Assembly: GCA_965226825.1 (NCBI GenBank)
Contig: CBDDED010000003.1
Location: 2,356,001-2,420,000, forward strand
DNA length: 64,000 bases
Reading direction: 5' to 3'
DNA from: Io17-Chloro-G2 sp965226825
Lineage (GTDB): Bacteria > Chloroflexota > Dehalococcoidia > Lucifugimonadales > UBA3495
Shown here: positions 33,323-41,855 of the stretch, in pieces
Numbering within the stretch: the stretch's first letter is position 1
Layout: the number at the start of each line of letters is the position of its first letter
Translations under genes and position numbers: made by a program
Notes under the pieces: model-generated
What the model saw: only the letters and a program-made list of their open reading frames with translations
Databases searched by the model: none
Told to the model about the DNA's origin: nothing

Positions 33323-34714
33323 TTAGCGGTGGTAGACAGACCCGGCGGGTGTCCGCTCACAGTTCAGGCGGCGGTTCAGGTGGAGGCCTTCCAGAACAAA
33401 CTCCCCGGCTGACGCCACCACTTCGGGACGCGTGTCGGTGGTCAGCTTGGATACAGCTTGAGGCATGCCGTCAACCCTGGCGAGCATCTCCGGGTAATCC
33501 GACGCCCGTTTCTCACTCCCCGTCTCCAGCGCTTCACCCAGATCGAAAGCGGCGATGATGGGTTCCAGTTCTTCCAGGTTGAAATAGGTGTCGAAGACCC
33601 GTAAGACCGCCCGGCGGGTCAGGTCGTCGGTGACCCTGTTTTCCCGGCCTTCCTCAAAGGTCTCAAGCTCTATTTTGCCGGCAAAGGAGGCCACAATGTA
33701 GGGCAAGTCGCTGGTCCGGGGGCAGGCAAACTCGTCGCCGTGGATAATTGACCGGCGAAACGCGTTGCCCAACAGAGTCTCATAATTGGAGATGGTTAGG
33801 CGCACGCTGACACCGGACCGTTGGTTAATTTCGCTGCTCTGCCTGGCCTGGGCGGTGATCTCGGCCAGGATGTCCTTCATGTAGTCCGGGACCAGCACCT
33901 TATCGTCGCCGGGGAACCTGGACCGCTCCTGTTCCATGATGGCGATTTCATCCTTGTTGTTCCGGGGGTAGTGCGTATGAATCTGAGAGCCGTAGCGGTC
34001 CTTTAACGGGGTAACGATTCGGCCCCGGTTGGTGTAGTCTTCCGGGTTGGCTGTGGACACAACGTAGACGTCCAACGGCAGCCGGATGCGGTAGCCCTTG
34101 ATCTGCACGTCCCGCTCTTCCATTAGGTTGAACAGGCCCACTTGTATGCGTTCCGCCAGGTCCGGTAACTCGTTGATGCAGAAAATCCCCCGGTTGGTGC
34201 GAGGCACCAACCCGAAGTGAATCACCAACTCGTCTGAAAGGTGCCGGCCTTCCGCCACCTTGATGGGATCGATTTCACCAATGAGGTCGGCAATGGAAAT
34301 ATCCGGCGTGGCCAGCTTTTCCGAGTACCTCTCATCCCGCGGTATCCATTCTATCGGCGTGTCGTCGCCCTGGTCGGCCACCAGGTCCAGACACGAGCGG
34401 CAGATAGGGTCGTAGGGGTTGTCGTTGATTTCACACCCGGCGATCTTTGGTATCGATTCGTCCAGCAGACCCACCAGGCTTCGGATCACCCTTGACTTGG
34501 CCTGGCCCCGTTCGCCAAGAAGAATCACGTCCTGGCCGGCCAGGATCGCATTTTCCAATTGGGGGATGACCGTTTGTTCAAAGCCAATTATCCCAGGGAA
34601 CACGGTCTCTTCCGCTCTGATCTTGGCAATGAGGTTCTTCCGCAGCTCTCCCCTTACCGGCAACACTTCATAGGAACTCGCCTTCAACTCACCTACGGTC
34701 TTGGGCTGGGTCAT
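33323..34714 (-). CDS. Magnesium-chelatase/MoxR-like AAA ATPase
   Basis: 463 aa. Walker A is GERGQAKSR, the Walker B region reads GIFCINELPDLAERIQ, and sensor 1 is VVSTANPEDYTNR. A four-residue CxxC pair (CRSC) follows CEINDNPYDPI, an insert seen in ChlI-like ATPases of this type. These proteins resemble the BchI/ChlI motor, but no chelatase H or D partner is adjacent; the VWA gene at 26.9 kb is a possible but distant partner. Its own terminator lies directly downstream. Confidence 0.85.
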   Translation of the reverse strand: MTQPKTVGELKASSYEVLPVRGELRKNLIAKIRAEETVFPGIIGFEQTVIPQLENAILAGQDVILLGERGQAKSRVIRSLVGLLDESIPKIAGCEINDNPYDPICRSCLDLVADQGDDTPIEWIPRDERYSEKLATPDISIADLIGEIDPIKVAEGRHLSDELVIHFGLVPRTNRGIFCINELPDLAERIQVGLFNLMEERDVQIKGYRIRLPLDVYVVSTANPEDYTNRGRIVTPLKDRYGSQIHTHYPRNNKDEIAIMEQERSRFPGDDKVLVPDYMKDILAEITAQARQSSEINQRSGVSVRLTISNYETLLGNAFRRSIIHGDEFACPRTSDLPYIVASFAGKIELETFEEGRENRVTDDLTRRAVLRVFDTYFNLEELEPIIAAFDLGEALETGSEKRASDYPEMLARVDGMPQAVSKLTTDTRPEVVASAGEFVLEGLHLNRRLNCERTPAGSVYHR

Positions 34715-34978
34715 TTAACTCACCCTATCCGCCCGTCAACCAGCGGCTTTCGCTGGGCCGGGCGCCTGATTTCACTACGGAATTGGATTTCCCTGCTCTC
34801 CGCGGACGCTCGAAGCGGGTACAGTATACCGCATCCCCTCTGTGATTAAAGTCATCCACTTCAGCCATTCCCGCCGCGCACACAGGTACTACCTTTTCGG
34901 GATCCATTGCCAGTTTACCCCAACCGCCGGTTTATGATTTATAATGGGTGGACAAGGACTCTCACTCGGCGGGCAGGA

Positions 34979-35353
34979 ATGATGTTTCACCGCTTGGCGA
35001 TGCCTCTAGTCTTCATGGTTGTCCCCCGGCTTTTGCCCCACGTTATCCGGCTGGTCCGGTTAGTCTGGAAGCTCACCTTCGATCGCCGCGTGCCGTTGCT
35101 GCTCCGGTTGTTGGTGCCGCTGGCCGTCGTCTACGTAATATCACCCATCGACCTGATCAGAGATTGGGTCCCGATCGTCGGCCGTTTTGACGACGTGCTG
35201 GTCCTGGGGCTGGCGGTGTTGTTCCTAACCAAGCTGTCGCCCAAGCACGTCCTGGAGGATATCCAGGGTCCTCCGCCGGCTCGCACCCGACCCGAAGACA
35301 AAGACCCTTCCAAGGTTGTGGATGGGTCAGCCCGGGTAGTCGACGACGTTTAG
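34979..35353 (+). CDS. DUF1232 (YkvA-like) membrane protein
   Basis: 124 aa from ATG 34979. The DUF1232 core is LVPLAVVYVISPIDLIRDWV then GRFDDVLVLGLAVLFL, with two membrane-associated helices, and the C-terminal tail is charged. The open frame reaches back to TTG 34907, but a -10-like TATAAT at about 34943 lies inside that stretch, which supports the later start. Role unknown; it may be a small membrane-stress protein. Confidence 0.78.
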   Translation: MMFHRLAMPLVFMVVPRLLPHVIRLVRLVWKLTFDRRVPLLLRLLVPLAVVYVISPIDLIRDWVPIVGRFDDVLVLGLAVLFLTKLSPKHVLEDIQGPPPARTRPEDKDPSKVVDGSARVVDDV

Positions 35354-35482
35354 ACTCTCCCAATACCTACGAGTCTGACCCCGGTTCACTCCCAGGCAGG
35401 GCCTCCGTGGGAATCCGACCCGCGCAATCCATCTTCCCAACCTGGCAGAGACCCGCCATCGTAGAGAGGATTTCCTGGCAAC

Positions 35483-36688
35483 ATGAGTGACGTTCAATCC
35501 TCCGGGATTTCTCTCTACGTTCACATACCATTTTGCAAAACCAAGTGCCCCTACTGCGATTTCAACACCTACCAGGGCATTGAAAACCTTATGTCGCCCT
35601 TCCTGGACTCGTTGAACCTGGAGATAGCGCTCTGGGGCCGGGCCCTGGGCCACCCGCAGGTCAACACCATCTTTTTCGGCGGCGGCACCCCGTCATATCT
35701 ACCTCAAGGCCAGGTTGGCCGAATTCTGGACACGGCTCGTGAGGCATTTCAAGTTGCACCCGACGCAGAAATCACCGTGGAAGCCAATCCGGGAGACCTG
35801 ACCGAACAAGCCTGCCATCACCTCCTGAGCCAAGGCGTCAACCGCCTTAGCATCGGCGCCCAGGCGTTTAACAACGACCTGCTGACCCTCCTGGGCCGCA
35901 GACACAATGTCGGCGAGGCCACATCGGCGTTGACGACCGCCCGAGCGGCCGGCTTTTCCAACGTCAACCTCGACTTCATGTACGGGATCCCACAACAGAG
36001 CATGGACCACTGGTCCGAGACCATGGCCTTGCTGATCGACCTTGCCCCGGACCACGTCTCCCTCTACTGTTTGACCCTGGAAGACGGAACACCGCTCCAG
36101 AAGTGGGTCAAAGAAGGGAAGCTGCCCGACCCAGACCCGGACCTGGCCGCCGACATGTACCACCTCGCGGAATCCGAGTTGGCCGACGCTGGCTACCATC
36201 ACTACGAAATCTCCAATTGGTCCAAGCCCGGACGGCCCTCGCTGCACAACATGGCTTACTGGCTCAACCATGCCTATCTGGGCGTGGGACCGGGCGCCCA
36301 CTCCTCCTTGAGCCCGTACCGGTTTTGGGACGTAGACTCACCTCGGACCTACGGCGACCGGGTACACCAGTGGGAACAAATGCCAAGCGGGGTCCTCAGC
36401 CACATTACTTCGGAATGCCTGGACTCCATACCTCAGGTGGTGGGATTTGAACCCGTGGACGCCACCACAGCCTGCGCGGAGACCATGTTTCTGGGCTTGA
36501 GGTTGCTGGACGGCATGGACATCGATGAAGCTTCGGACCGGATTGGGGTCGATCTGGCCACCCACTTTCGCACACAAATCCAGGAATCGCTGGACGCCGG
36601 TCTTCTGGAACAGGAAGGCGCTATTTTGAGGCTGACCAAACCGACCTACCTGATAGCCAATCAGGTTTTCACCAAGTTTGTGGGCTGA
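35483..36688 (+). CDS. hemW: HemW-like radical SAM protein (heme chaperone)
   Basis: 401 aa. The [4Fe-4S] cluster motif is C18-x3-C22-x2-C25 followed by DF (CKTKCPYCDF). HemW has CDF where coproporphyrinogen dehydrogenase HemN has an extra cysteine, so HemW is preferred. FFGGGTPSYLP, EANPGDLT and NLDFMYGIP are family blocks, and the C-terminal HemN domain is present. HemW delivers heme to respiratory proteins. ATG 35483 follows AGAGAGGA by about 12 nt. Confidence 0.9.
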   Translation: MSDVQSSGISLYVHIPFCKTKCPYCDFNTYQGIENLMSPFLDSLNLEIALWGRALGHPQVNTIFFGGGTPSYLPQGQVGRILDTAREAFQVAPDAEITVEANPGDLTEQACHHLLSQGVNRLSIGAQAFNNDLLTLLGRRHNVGEATSALTTARAAGFSNVNLDFMYGIPQQSMDHWSETMALLIDLAPDHVSLYCLTLEDGTPLQKWVKEGKLPDPDPDLAADMYHLAESELADAGYHHYEISNWSKPGRPSLHNMAYWLNHAYLGVGPGAHSSLSPYRFWDVDSPRTYGDRVHQWEQMPSGVLSHITSECLDSIPQVVGFEPVDATTACAETMFLGLRLLDGMDIDEASDRIGVDLATHFRTQIQESLDAGLLEQEGAILRLTKPTYLIANQVFTKFVG

Positions 36689-36758
36689 GGCTTCGGGCAG
36701 GCCGAATTGTTATACTAACTGCGACATACAAGACGGTCATCCTTGAAGCGTGCCAGCA

Positions 36759-37052
36759 ATGACTACTGAAAACATACAAACCTGTTACATAGTCAAGACC
36801 CCCAACGTATGCGGCGGCGAGCCGAGAATCGACAATTCGCGAATCAAAGTGAACCACATTGTCGCGGAATATGTGCACAAGCAAATGTCTCCCCACCAGA
36901 TCTGGGAGGCCCATCCGCACATAACCCTCGCTGAAATCCATGCCGCTCTGTCCTACTACTACGATCACCGGCGGGAGATTGACCGGGCCATCATTGCCAA
37001 CGACGATTTCGCTGAGCAAATGGAGAAAGACCAGAAGAGCCGTTCCTCCTGA
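36759..37052 (+). CDS. DUF433 antitoxin-like protein
   Basis: 97 aa from ATG 36759 (GTG 36750 is also possible). The DUF433 core is TPNVCGGEPRIDNSRIKVNH, followed by the helix-turn-helix-like region SPHQIWEAHPHITLAEIHAA. Such proteins pair with DUF5615 PIN-like toxins. Its stop overlaps the next start by one base (TGATG), so the two are translationally coupled. Predicted antitoxin and DNA-binding autorepressor. Confidence 0.8.
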   Translation: MTTENIQTCYIVKTPNVCGGEPRIDNSRIKVNHIVAEYVHKQMSPHQIWEAHPHITLAEIHAALSYYYDHRREIDRAIIANDDFAEQMEKDQKSRSS

Positions 37053-37381
37053 TGCCCTTGTCCCTCCTCTGTGACGAGCATATCCCCTACGCCATCTTAG
37101 ACGGACTGAGAGGCCGGGGAATTGACGCTATTTCAGTGCAAAGGTCCGGCCTTAGATCATCGGGTGATCCTCCCATCCTGGAGGCGGCCCACCAAGGCGG
37201 AAGGGTGCTCTATACTTGGGACAGCGATTTTCTCGCCCTTGACCGTGCTGGGGTTCAACACTCCAGTATCTTCTTCCATGCCGAGAAAAAGTACTCGGTG
37301 GGTCAGGCTATTGACGCATTGGTACCTGCTTGCCAAGTTCTTTCCCCGAACGAGATGCGCAACCGTGTAGAATTCCTCTAA
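37052..37381 (+). CDS. DUF5615 PIN-like toxin
   Basis: 109 aa. The first acidic pair is LLCDEHIPYAILDGL, the central aspartates YTWDSDFLALDRAG, the remainder typical of Mut7-C/DUF5615 PIN-like proteins. Predicted ribonuclease toxin of the DUF433/DUF5615 module. It starts one base before the end of the antitoxin frame. The pair lies between HemW and SelB and ends 20 bp before SelB, so read-through into selB is possible. Confidence 0.8.
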   Translation: MPLSLLCDEHIPYAILDGLRGRGIDAISVQRSGLRSSGDPPILEAAHQGGRVLYTWDSDFLALDRAGVQHSSIFFHAEKKYSVGQAIDALVPACQVLSPNEMRNRVEFL

Positions 37382-37401
37382 CCCCAAAGGAAACGTCCAT
37401 C

Positions 37402-39267
37402 ATGTACGTTATAGGCACCGCCGGACACGTGGACCACGGCAAGTCCACGTTGGTTAAGGCCCTCACCGACATCGACCCCGACCGGCTCCCTGAAGAAAAG
37501 GAGCGGGAGATGACGGTGGATCTCGGTTTTGCCTGGATGACCCTGCCCAGCGGACGCGAGGTTAGCATCGTGGACGTTCCCGGCCACGAGCGGTTCATCA
37601 AGAACATGCTGGCCGGGGTTGGGGCAATCGATCTGGCCCTGTTGATAGTCGCGGCCGATGAAAGCGTAATGCCCCAAACCTGGGAGCACCTCGCGATCCT
37701 GGACCTGCTCCAGATAAACCGTGGTCTAGTGGTCGTGACCAAGACCGACCTGGTTGACGAGGAAATGGTCGACCTGGTCAAAGCGGAGGTCGAGGACGCA
37801 CTGGAAGGCACGGCGTTGCAAGGTTGTCCCATGGTCGGCGTGTCCGCCTACACCGGGGACGGCCTGGACGAGCTCAAGCATGCGATAGACCGGATTTTGG
37901 ATCAAACCCAGTCCCGCTCCGACTTGGGCCGCCCAAGGCTACCCGTGGACCGCTGTTTCTCCATAACCGGATTCGGCACGGTCGTCACCGGGACCCTGAT
38001 CGACGGCGCGTTGGCCGTCGGGCAGGAGGTTGAGTTGGCCGGCTCCAGGCAGAAGGCCCGAATTCGCGGCCTCCAGAGCCACAAGAGCCGCGTGGACCAG
38101 TCGCAGCCAGGGGTCAGGCTGGCAGTCAACCTGTCGGGGATCGCCCGCGACGACGTGCCTCGGGGCGAGGTTTTGACCACCTCGGGGTGGCTGCGCCCGA
38201 CGCAGCGACTGGATGCCCGGATCAGGATGGTCAAGGGGGCTCCCCATCCGCTGCGGCACAATCAGGGAGTGTCCTTCCACCTGTTCACCAGCGAGTCCAA
38301 TGCCAGGGTGAGGCTGCTGGACGCCGACCGCCTGGTTCCCGGGTCCGAAGGCTGGGCCCAAATTCTTCTGAACGAGCCAATGCCCGCCCTTAAAGGCGAT
38401 TTCTTCATCATTCGCTCCGCGGAAGACACCTTGGGCGGTGGCCAAGTTGTGGACCCTGCACCCCGCCGCCGCCACCGCCGGTTCAACCCGGAGGTTGTAG
38501 AACGGTTGATGATGCTCGATCAAGGCACCGGTGAAGACGTGCTGCTGACCGTCGCCGAGCAGTGGGGGCCTTGCGATCTCGCCACACTTTCTCAACGGTC
38601 GAACCTCCCAGCACCGGAAGTATTGGAGCGGACCGCCATCCTGGCCGGGCAAGAGCAGGTTGTGGTCATCGGCGACCTGGGAACGGAGTCTGACGCGGTG
38701 GTTTTTTCAGCGCAAGGCTGGAACGTACTCCAGAACAAACTGGACATAGCGCTGCAAACGTACCACGCCCAGTACCCCCTGCGCCGGGGGACTCCGGTGC
38801 AGGAAATCAGGAACCGCTTGGGCCTATCCCTGTCGGTCCATCAGAAGGTTGTGGCCCGTTTGTCTCGGGAAGAGCAACTGGTGGAGGACGGCCCTTACTT
38901 GCGGGCGACGAGCCACCAGGTGACGCTGAACCCACGCCAGGAAAAAGAGGCAGCCGACTACCTGGCAGCCCTGGACCGGCAGCCCTACGTCCCGCCAACC
39001 GAAAACCCGGTCGACTCGGAACTGCTCGCGATGCTTGCGGACCAAGGGAAGGTGGTCAAGGTCAACGACTCCATCGTTTTCTCCGCGTCGGCCTACCAGG
39101 ACATGACGGGCAAGATCACGGCCCACCTACAGTCTGAGGGGAGCATCACGGTCGCCCAAACCAGGACCATGTTCAACACCAGCCGGAAATACGCGCTCCC
39201 ACTCCTGGAATACCTGGACCAGCAGCAGGTAACCCGTCGCGTTGGGGATGAGCGGGTGTTGAGGTAG
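37402..39267 (+). CDS. selB: Selenocysteine-specific elongation factor SelB
   Basis: 621 aa. The GTPase G1 is GTAGHVDHGKST (residues 4-15), G3 is DVPGHERFIKNMLAGVGAID, and G4 is TKTD. Domains II and III follow, then winged-helix domains in the last 250 residues that read the SECIS hairpin (the last ends at SRKYALPLLEYLDQQQVTRR). ATG 37402 follows AAAGGAAA; the longer frame to 37330 is in the toxin gene. SelB implies that this organism inserts selenocysteine; a matching selenoprotein is at 51860-52141. selA, selC and selD are not in the window. Confidence 0.95.
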   Translation: MYVIGTAGHVDHGKSTLVKALTDIDPDRLPEEKEREMTVDLGFAWMTLPSGREVSIVDVPGHERFIKNMLAGVGAIDLALLIVAADESVMPQTWEHLAILDLLQINRGLVVVTKTDLVDEEMVDLVKAEVEDALEGTALQGCPMVGVSAYTGDGLDELKHAIDRILDQTQSRSDLGRPRLPVDRCFSITGFGTVVTGTLIDGALAVGQEVELAGSRQKARIRGLQSHKSRVDQSQPGVRLAVNLSGIARDDVPRGEVLTTSGWLRPTQRLDARIRMVKGAPHPLRHNQGVSFHLFTSESNARVRLLDADRLVPGSEGWAQILLNEPMPALKGDFFIIRSAEDTLGGGQVVDPAPRRRHRRFNPEVVERLMMLDQGTGEDVLLTVAEQWGPCDLATLSQRSNLPAPEVLERTAILAGQEQVVVIGDLGTESDAVVFSAQGWNVLQNKLDIALQTYHAQYPLRRGTPVQEIRNRLGLSLSVHQKVVARLSREEQLVEDGPYLRATSHQVTLNPRQEKEAADYLAALDRQPYVPPTENPVDSELLAMLADQGKVVKVNDSIVFSASAYQDMTGKITAHLQSEGSITVAQTRTMFNTSRKYALPLLEYLDQQQVTRRVGDERVLR

Positions 39268-39273
39268 AGTGTC

Positions 39274-40484
39274 ATGCCGTTGGATCTGGGTGAAACAGTC
39301 CTCCAGTTGGAGCAGGCCGTCCGCCGGCTAGGCGGGTCGCGGGAGGATACCCGGCAGCGCCTTCTAGCCCTCATTGCCGCGGCAAGAGGGGTTGGGCCCT
39401 CAACAGCCCAACTGAAGACCCAATATTCTCCGGAAATACCCTTTCTCGCCGCACGAGCGGAGGATCAACTGCTGGGAGAGTTCCCTCCCGGAGACTTGCC
39501 TGCCGATTGGACCGTCGCGGCGGTCGACGGTTCCCACATCGACGTAGACCGCCATATGCCTATCAACTGCTACCTGGTGAACCTGGGAGGCTGCTCCATC
39601 ACCTACGGCTCCCAGCCCGAGCCCAATTTTTCAGCCAACCCCACCTGGCATGGGAGCAGGAGGAGTTGTTCCTCCCCGACCTCGCCGGTCCCACCCACGA
39701 GGAACCCGTTACCGGCCCACTACTGGGAATGCTACGGACGGTGCAGGAACTGGAAAGGCTGGCGCAGGCGGCCCAGGACTGTCCCCCGGAACACCCGGCC
39801 CTAGCTCTGGTGGATGGGTCCCTGGTGCTGTGGGGCTTGTCGGAACAGGGATTTCGGCCTTTCGTCAGGGACGCCATCATCGGGGACTGGTTGCTGGTTG
39901 CTCTGGACCGGATTCAGGAATTGGCCCAAGGCCGCAGGCTAACCCTGGCGGCTTACGTGTCCCTGCCCCGCAGCGCCGAAGTGGTCAACGCCGTCAAGCT
40001 GGGTTTATGTCCTCGCGCCACCACCGTATGCCGCCAATCCTGCGGCAACCGCCGGTCGGTGCAAGACCCATGCAACCTGGCCAACGGGTTTCTGGACCGG
40101 GACCTGTTCCAGGAGACGCTAACTCCGGGTAGGCGCTCTCCGACCTACCTCACCAACTCCTCAGTGCCCAGGGAATACTATACCGAGCAGCACCAGGTTT
40201 ATTTTTACTACCTCAACACCGGAGACGAAATCGCCCGGGTTGAGGTGCCGAGGTGGGTTGCTAAGGATGAAGGACTGTTGGCCCAGGGCCATACGCTGAT
40301 CCTGGACCAGTGCCAACGGGGCCGCGGCTATCCGGTGGCCATCTCCGAAGCTCACGAGCAAGCGGTAGTAGATGGCCGGGACCGGCAGACCTTTAAGGAG
40401 CTGGTATTCCAGTCCCTGGAACGAGCCGATTTTTCGGCATACACGTCGGGGAAAGAGCGCTCCAAACGTACTCCCTGGTTATGA
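39274..40484 (+). pseudogene. nurA: NurA-domain DNA repair nuclease, frame-broken
   Basis: Starts 7 nt after SelB. The first frame gives WTVAAVDGSHIDVDRHMPIN with the NurA first catalytic Asp. After the T5 run at 39627-39631, coding moves one base back: NFFSQPHLAWEQEELFLPD, then LALVDGSLVLWGLSE (second Asp block) and RVEVPRWVAKD, to the stop at 40484. One extra T in the run gives a single frame of about 403 aa. NurA nucleases act with HerA-type ATPases in resecting broken DNA ends. Probably functional if the shift is a sequence error. Confidence 0.8.
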
Positions 40485-40566
40485 CGGAAAGGCTCCCGCA
40501 GGACTGCACAATTGATCCAGACCGGCGTCTGTCACTGGCTGATCTTGGGCCGGTATGCTGGCGACG

Positions 40567-41811
40567 TTAACCGCCCGATTCCAAATACTTCAAAAACTCC
40601 TCGTAACTACCAAAACCGGCGACGGTCCTTAGAAAGTCCCCAAGGGAGTCGCTGCTCTCCCGCAACCCCCTCAGCTGGTCATCGATGGGACTGATGGAAC
40701 CGGGGTCAGTGGCGTAAGACTCCCGAAAGGCGAAGAATGCCTGGTTGATTTTGCGGATGCGATAGCCATGGCCCACCAAGAGTTGGCGGCGCTCTTCCAT
40801 ATAGGCTTCCGCCTCCAATATCTCTCCCCGGGCCAACAACTGCTCAGTCTGGAGACGGGTCCCTCTAATCGCTTCAGCCGCGTCGAAACCTGCTGCCGGC
40901 ATGTTGGGTTCCGGTTTCCCCGCCGGAGTATCCTCTGGCACGGTCTCATGGGGCACAGTTGCCTCGGCCATAGCGGCGTAGGCCATGGCGCCCAACTCGG
41001 CCCCACCCAGGGTTGCCGCTGTCTCATTGAGGGTCGTCATTTCGGGGCTGTCCCAAAACCCTCGTCCCAATGGCCTGAAAAAGAACCAGTGGTGGAGCCA
41101 TTCATGCGCGACCACTTCCAAAGCCCTCGGCAAGTCGAAGGAGTCAGGGATATTGCTCGGATACGTGGCAATTCCACCGATCTCCACCACCAGGGCCGAC
41201 AGGTCTTCGCTCTCGAACACCTGTTGTTCCAACGCCTCCTTTTCCTCCCCGGTCATGCCGGGTTTAAGCACAACTGTCTGTTGACGGAATATTCGGTCCC
41301 GAGGGGAGAGCACCAATACCCCCGGAGGGCTGGAAAAATGAACGTCCACTGGAGGAAACACCAGCCCGGGCCAAATCTGGAGTCCCTCGTCGACCAGGAT
41401 GGCACTTATCTCCGATTCCACTGTTTGTTCCACCTGCGCCCGCATCTCCCGGCGCTGGTCCCTGATGTGCTGGGCTTGAGCGGCGATGGGCCGCGCCCCA
41501 GGATTGGCAGCGCTGTCAGGTGCCAGTTGAGACTCTAACCGCTGCAATTCCCGGCCCAAGTCAAAATACTCTCGAGCTTGGATTCGCCGCTGCTCTACGG
41601 CCTGCGGGCGCGACCAAGGAAGTACGTAATTGGCCAGGTGGGTCCACTTGTCCGGAAGGTGGGAAACCTCCCAGGTCATTATGTTATGCCGGTAGGGAGC
41701 CACCGCCAGTTCGAGGGAAGTGGGCCGGTAATCGCCGCTGCCGCATATCAACAGCAGCAACCCGAGGAACGCCGACAAAAGGGCGGCTCGAATTCGTCTG
41801 GGCATGGGCAT
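40567..41811 (-). CDS. Putative exported zinc metallopeptidase
   Basis: 414 aa. The N-terminal signal/anchor is AALLSAFLGLLLLICGSGDY. A zincin motif H236-E237-W-L-H240 (VVAHEWLHHW) is followed by N-E263-TAATLGG, in the position of the third (Glu) ligand of gluzincins. Long helical regions lie before and after. No peptidase family is recognised with certainty. It probably acts outside the membrane. It is convergent with NurA. The motif spacing (22 residues from H240 to E263) is the main support. Confidence 0.65.
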   Translation of the reverse strand: MPMPRRIRAALLSAFLGLLLLICGSGDYRPTSLELAVAPYRHNIMTWEVSHLPDKWTHLANYVLPWSRPQAVEQRRIQAREYFDLGRELQRLESQLAPDSAANPGARPIAAQAQHIRDQRREMRAQVEQTVESEISAILVDEGLQIWPGLVFPPVDVHFSSPPGVLVLSPRDRIFRQQTVVLKPGMTGEEKEALEQQVFESEDLSALVVEIGGIATYPSNIPDSFDLPRALEVVAHEWLHHWFFFRPLGRGFWDSPEMTTLNETAATLGGAELGAMAYAAMAEATVPHETVPEDTPAGKPEPNMPAAGFDAAEAIRGTRLQTEQLLARGEILEAEAYMEERRQLLVGHGYRIRKINQAFFAFRESYATDPGSISPIDDQLRGLRESSDSLGDFLRTVAGFGSYEEFLKYLESGG

Positions 41812-41855
41812 AGCGGCTCGAGTCCGGTTGGACGCGGCGATCCGGCGGAGGCCGG

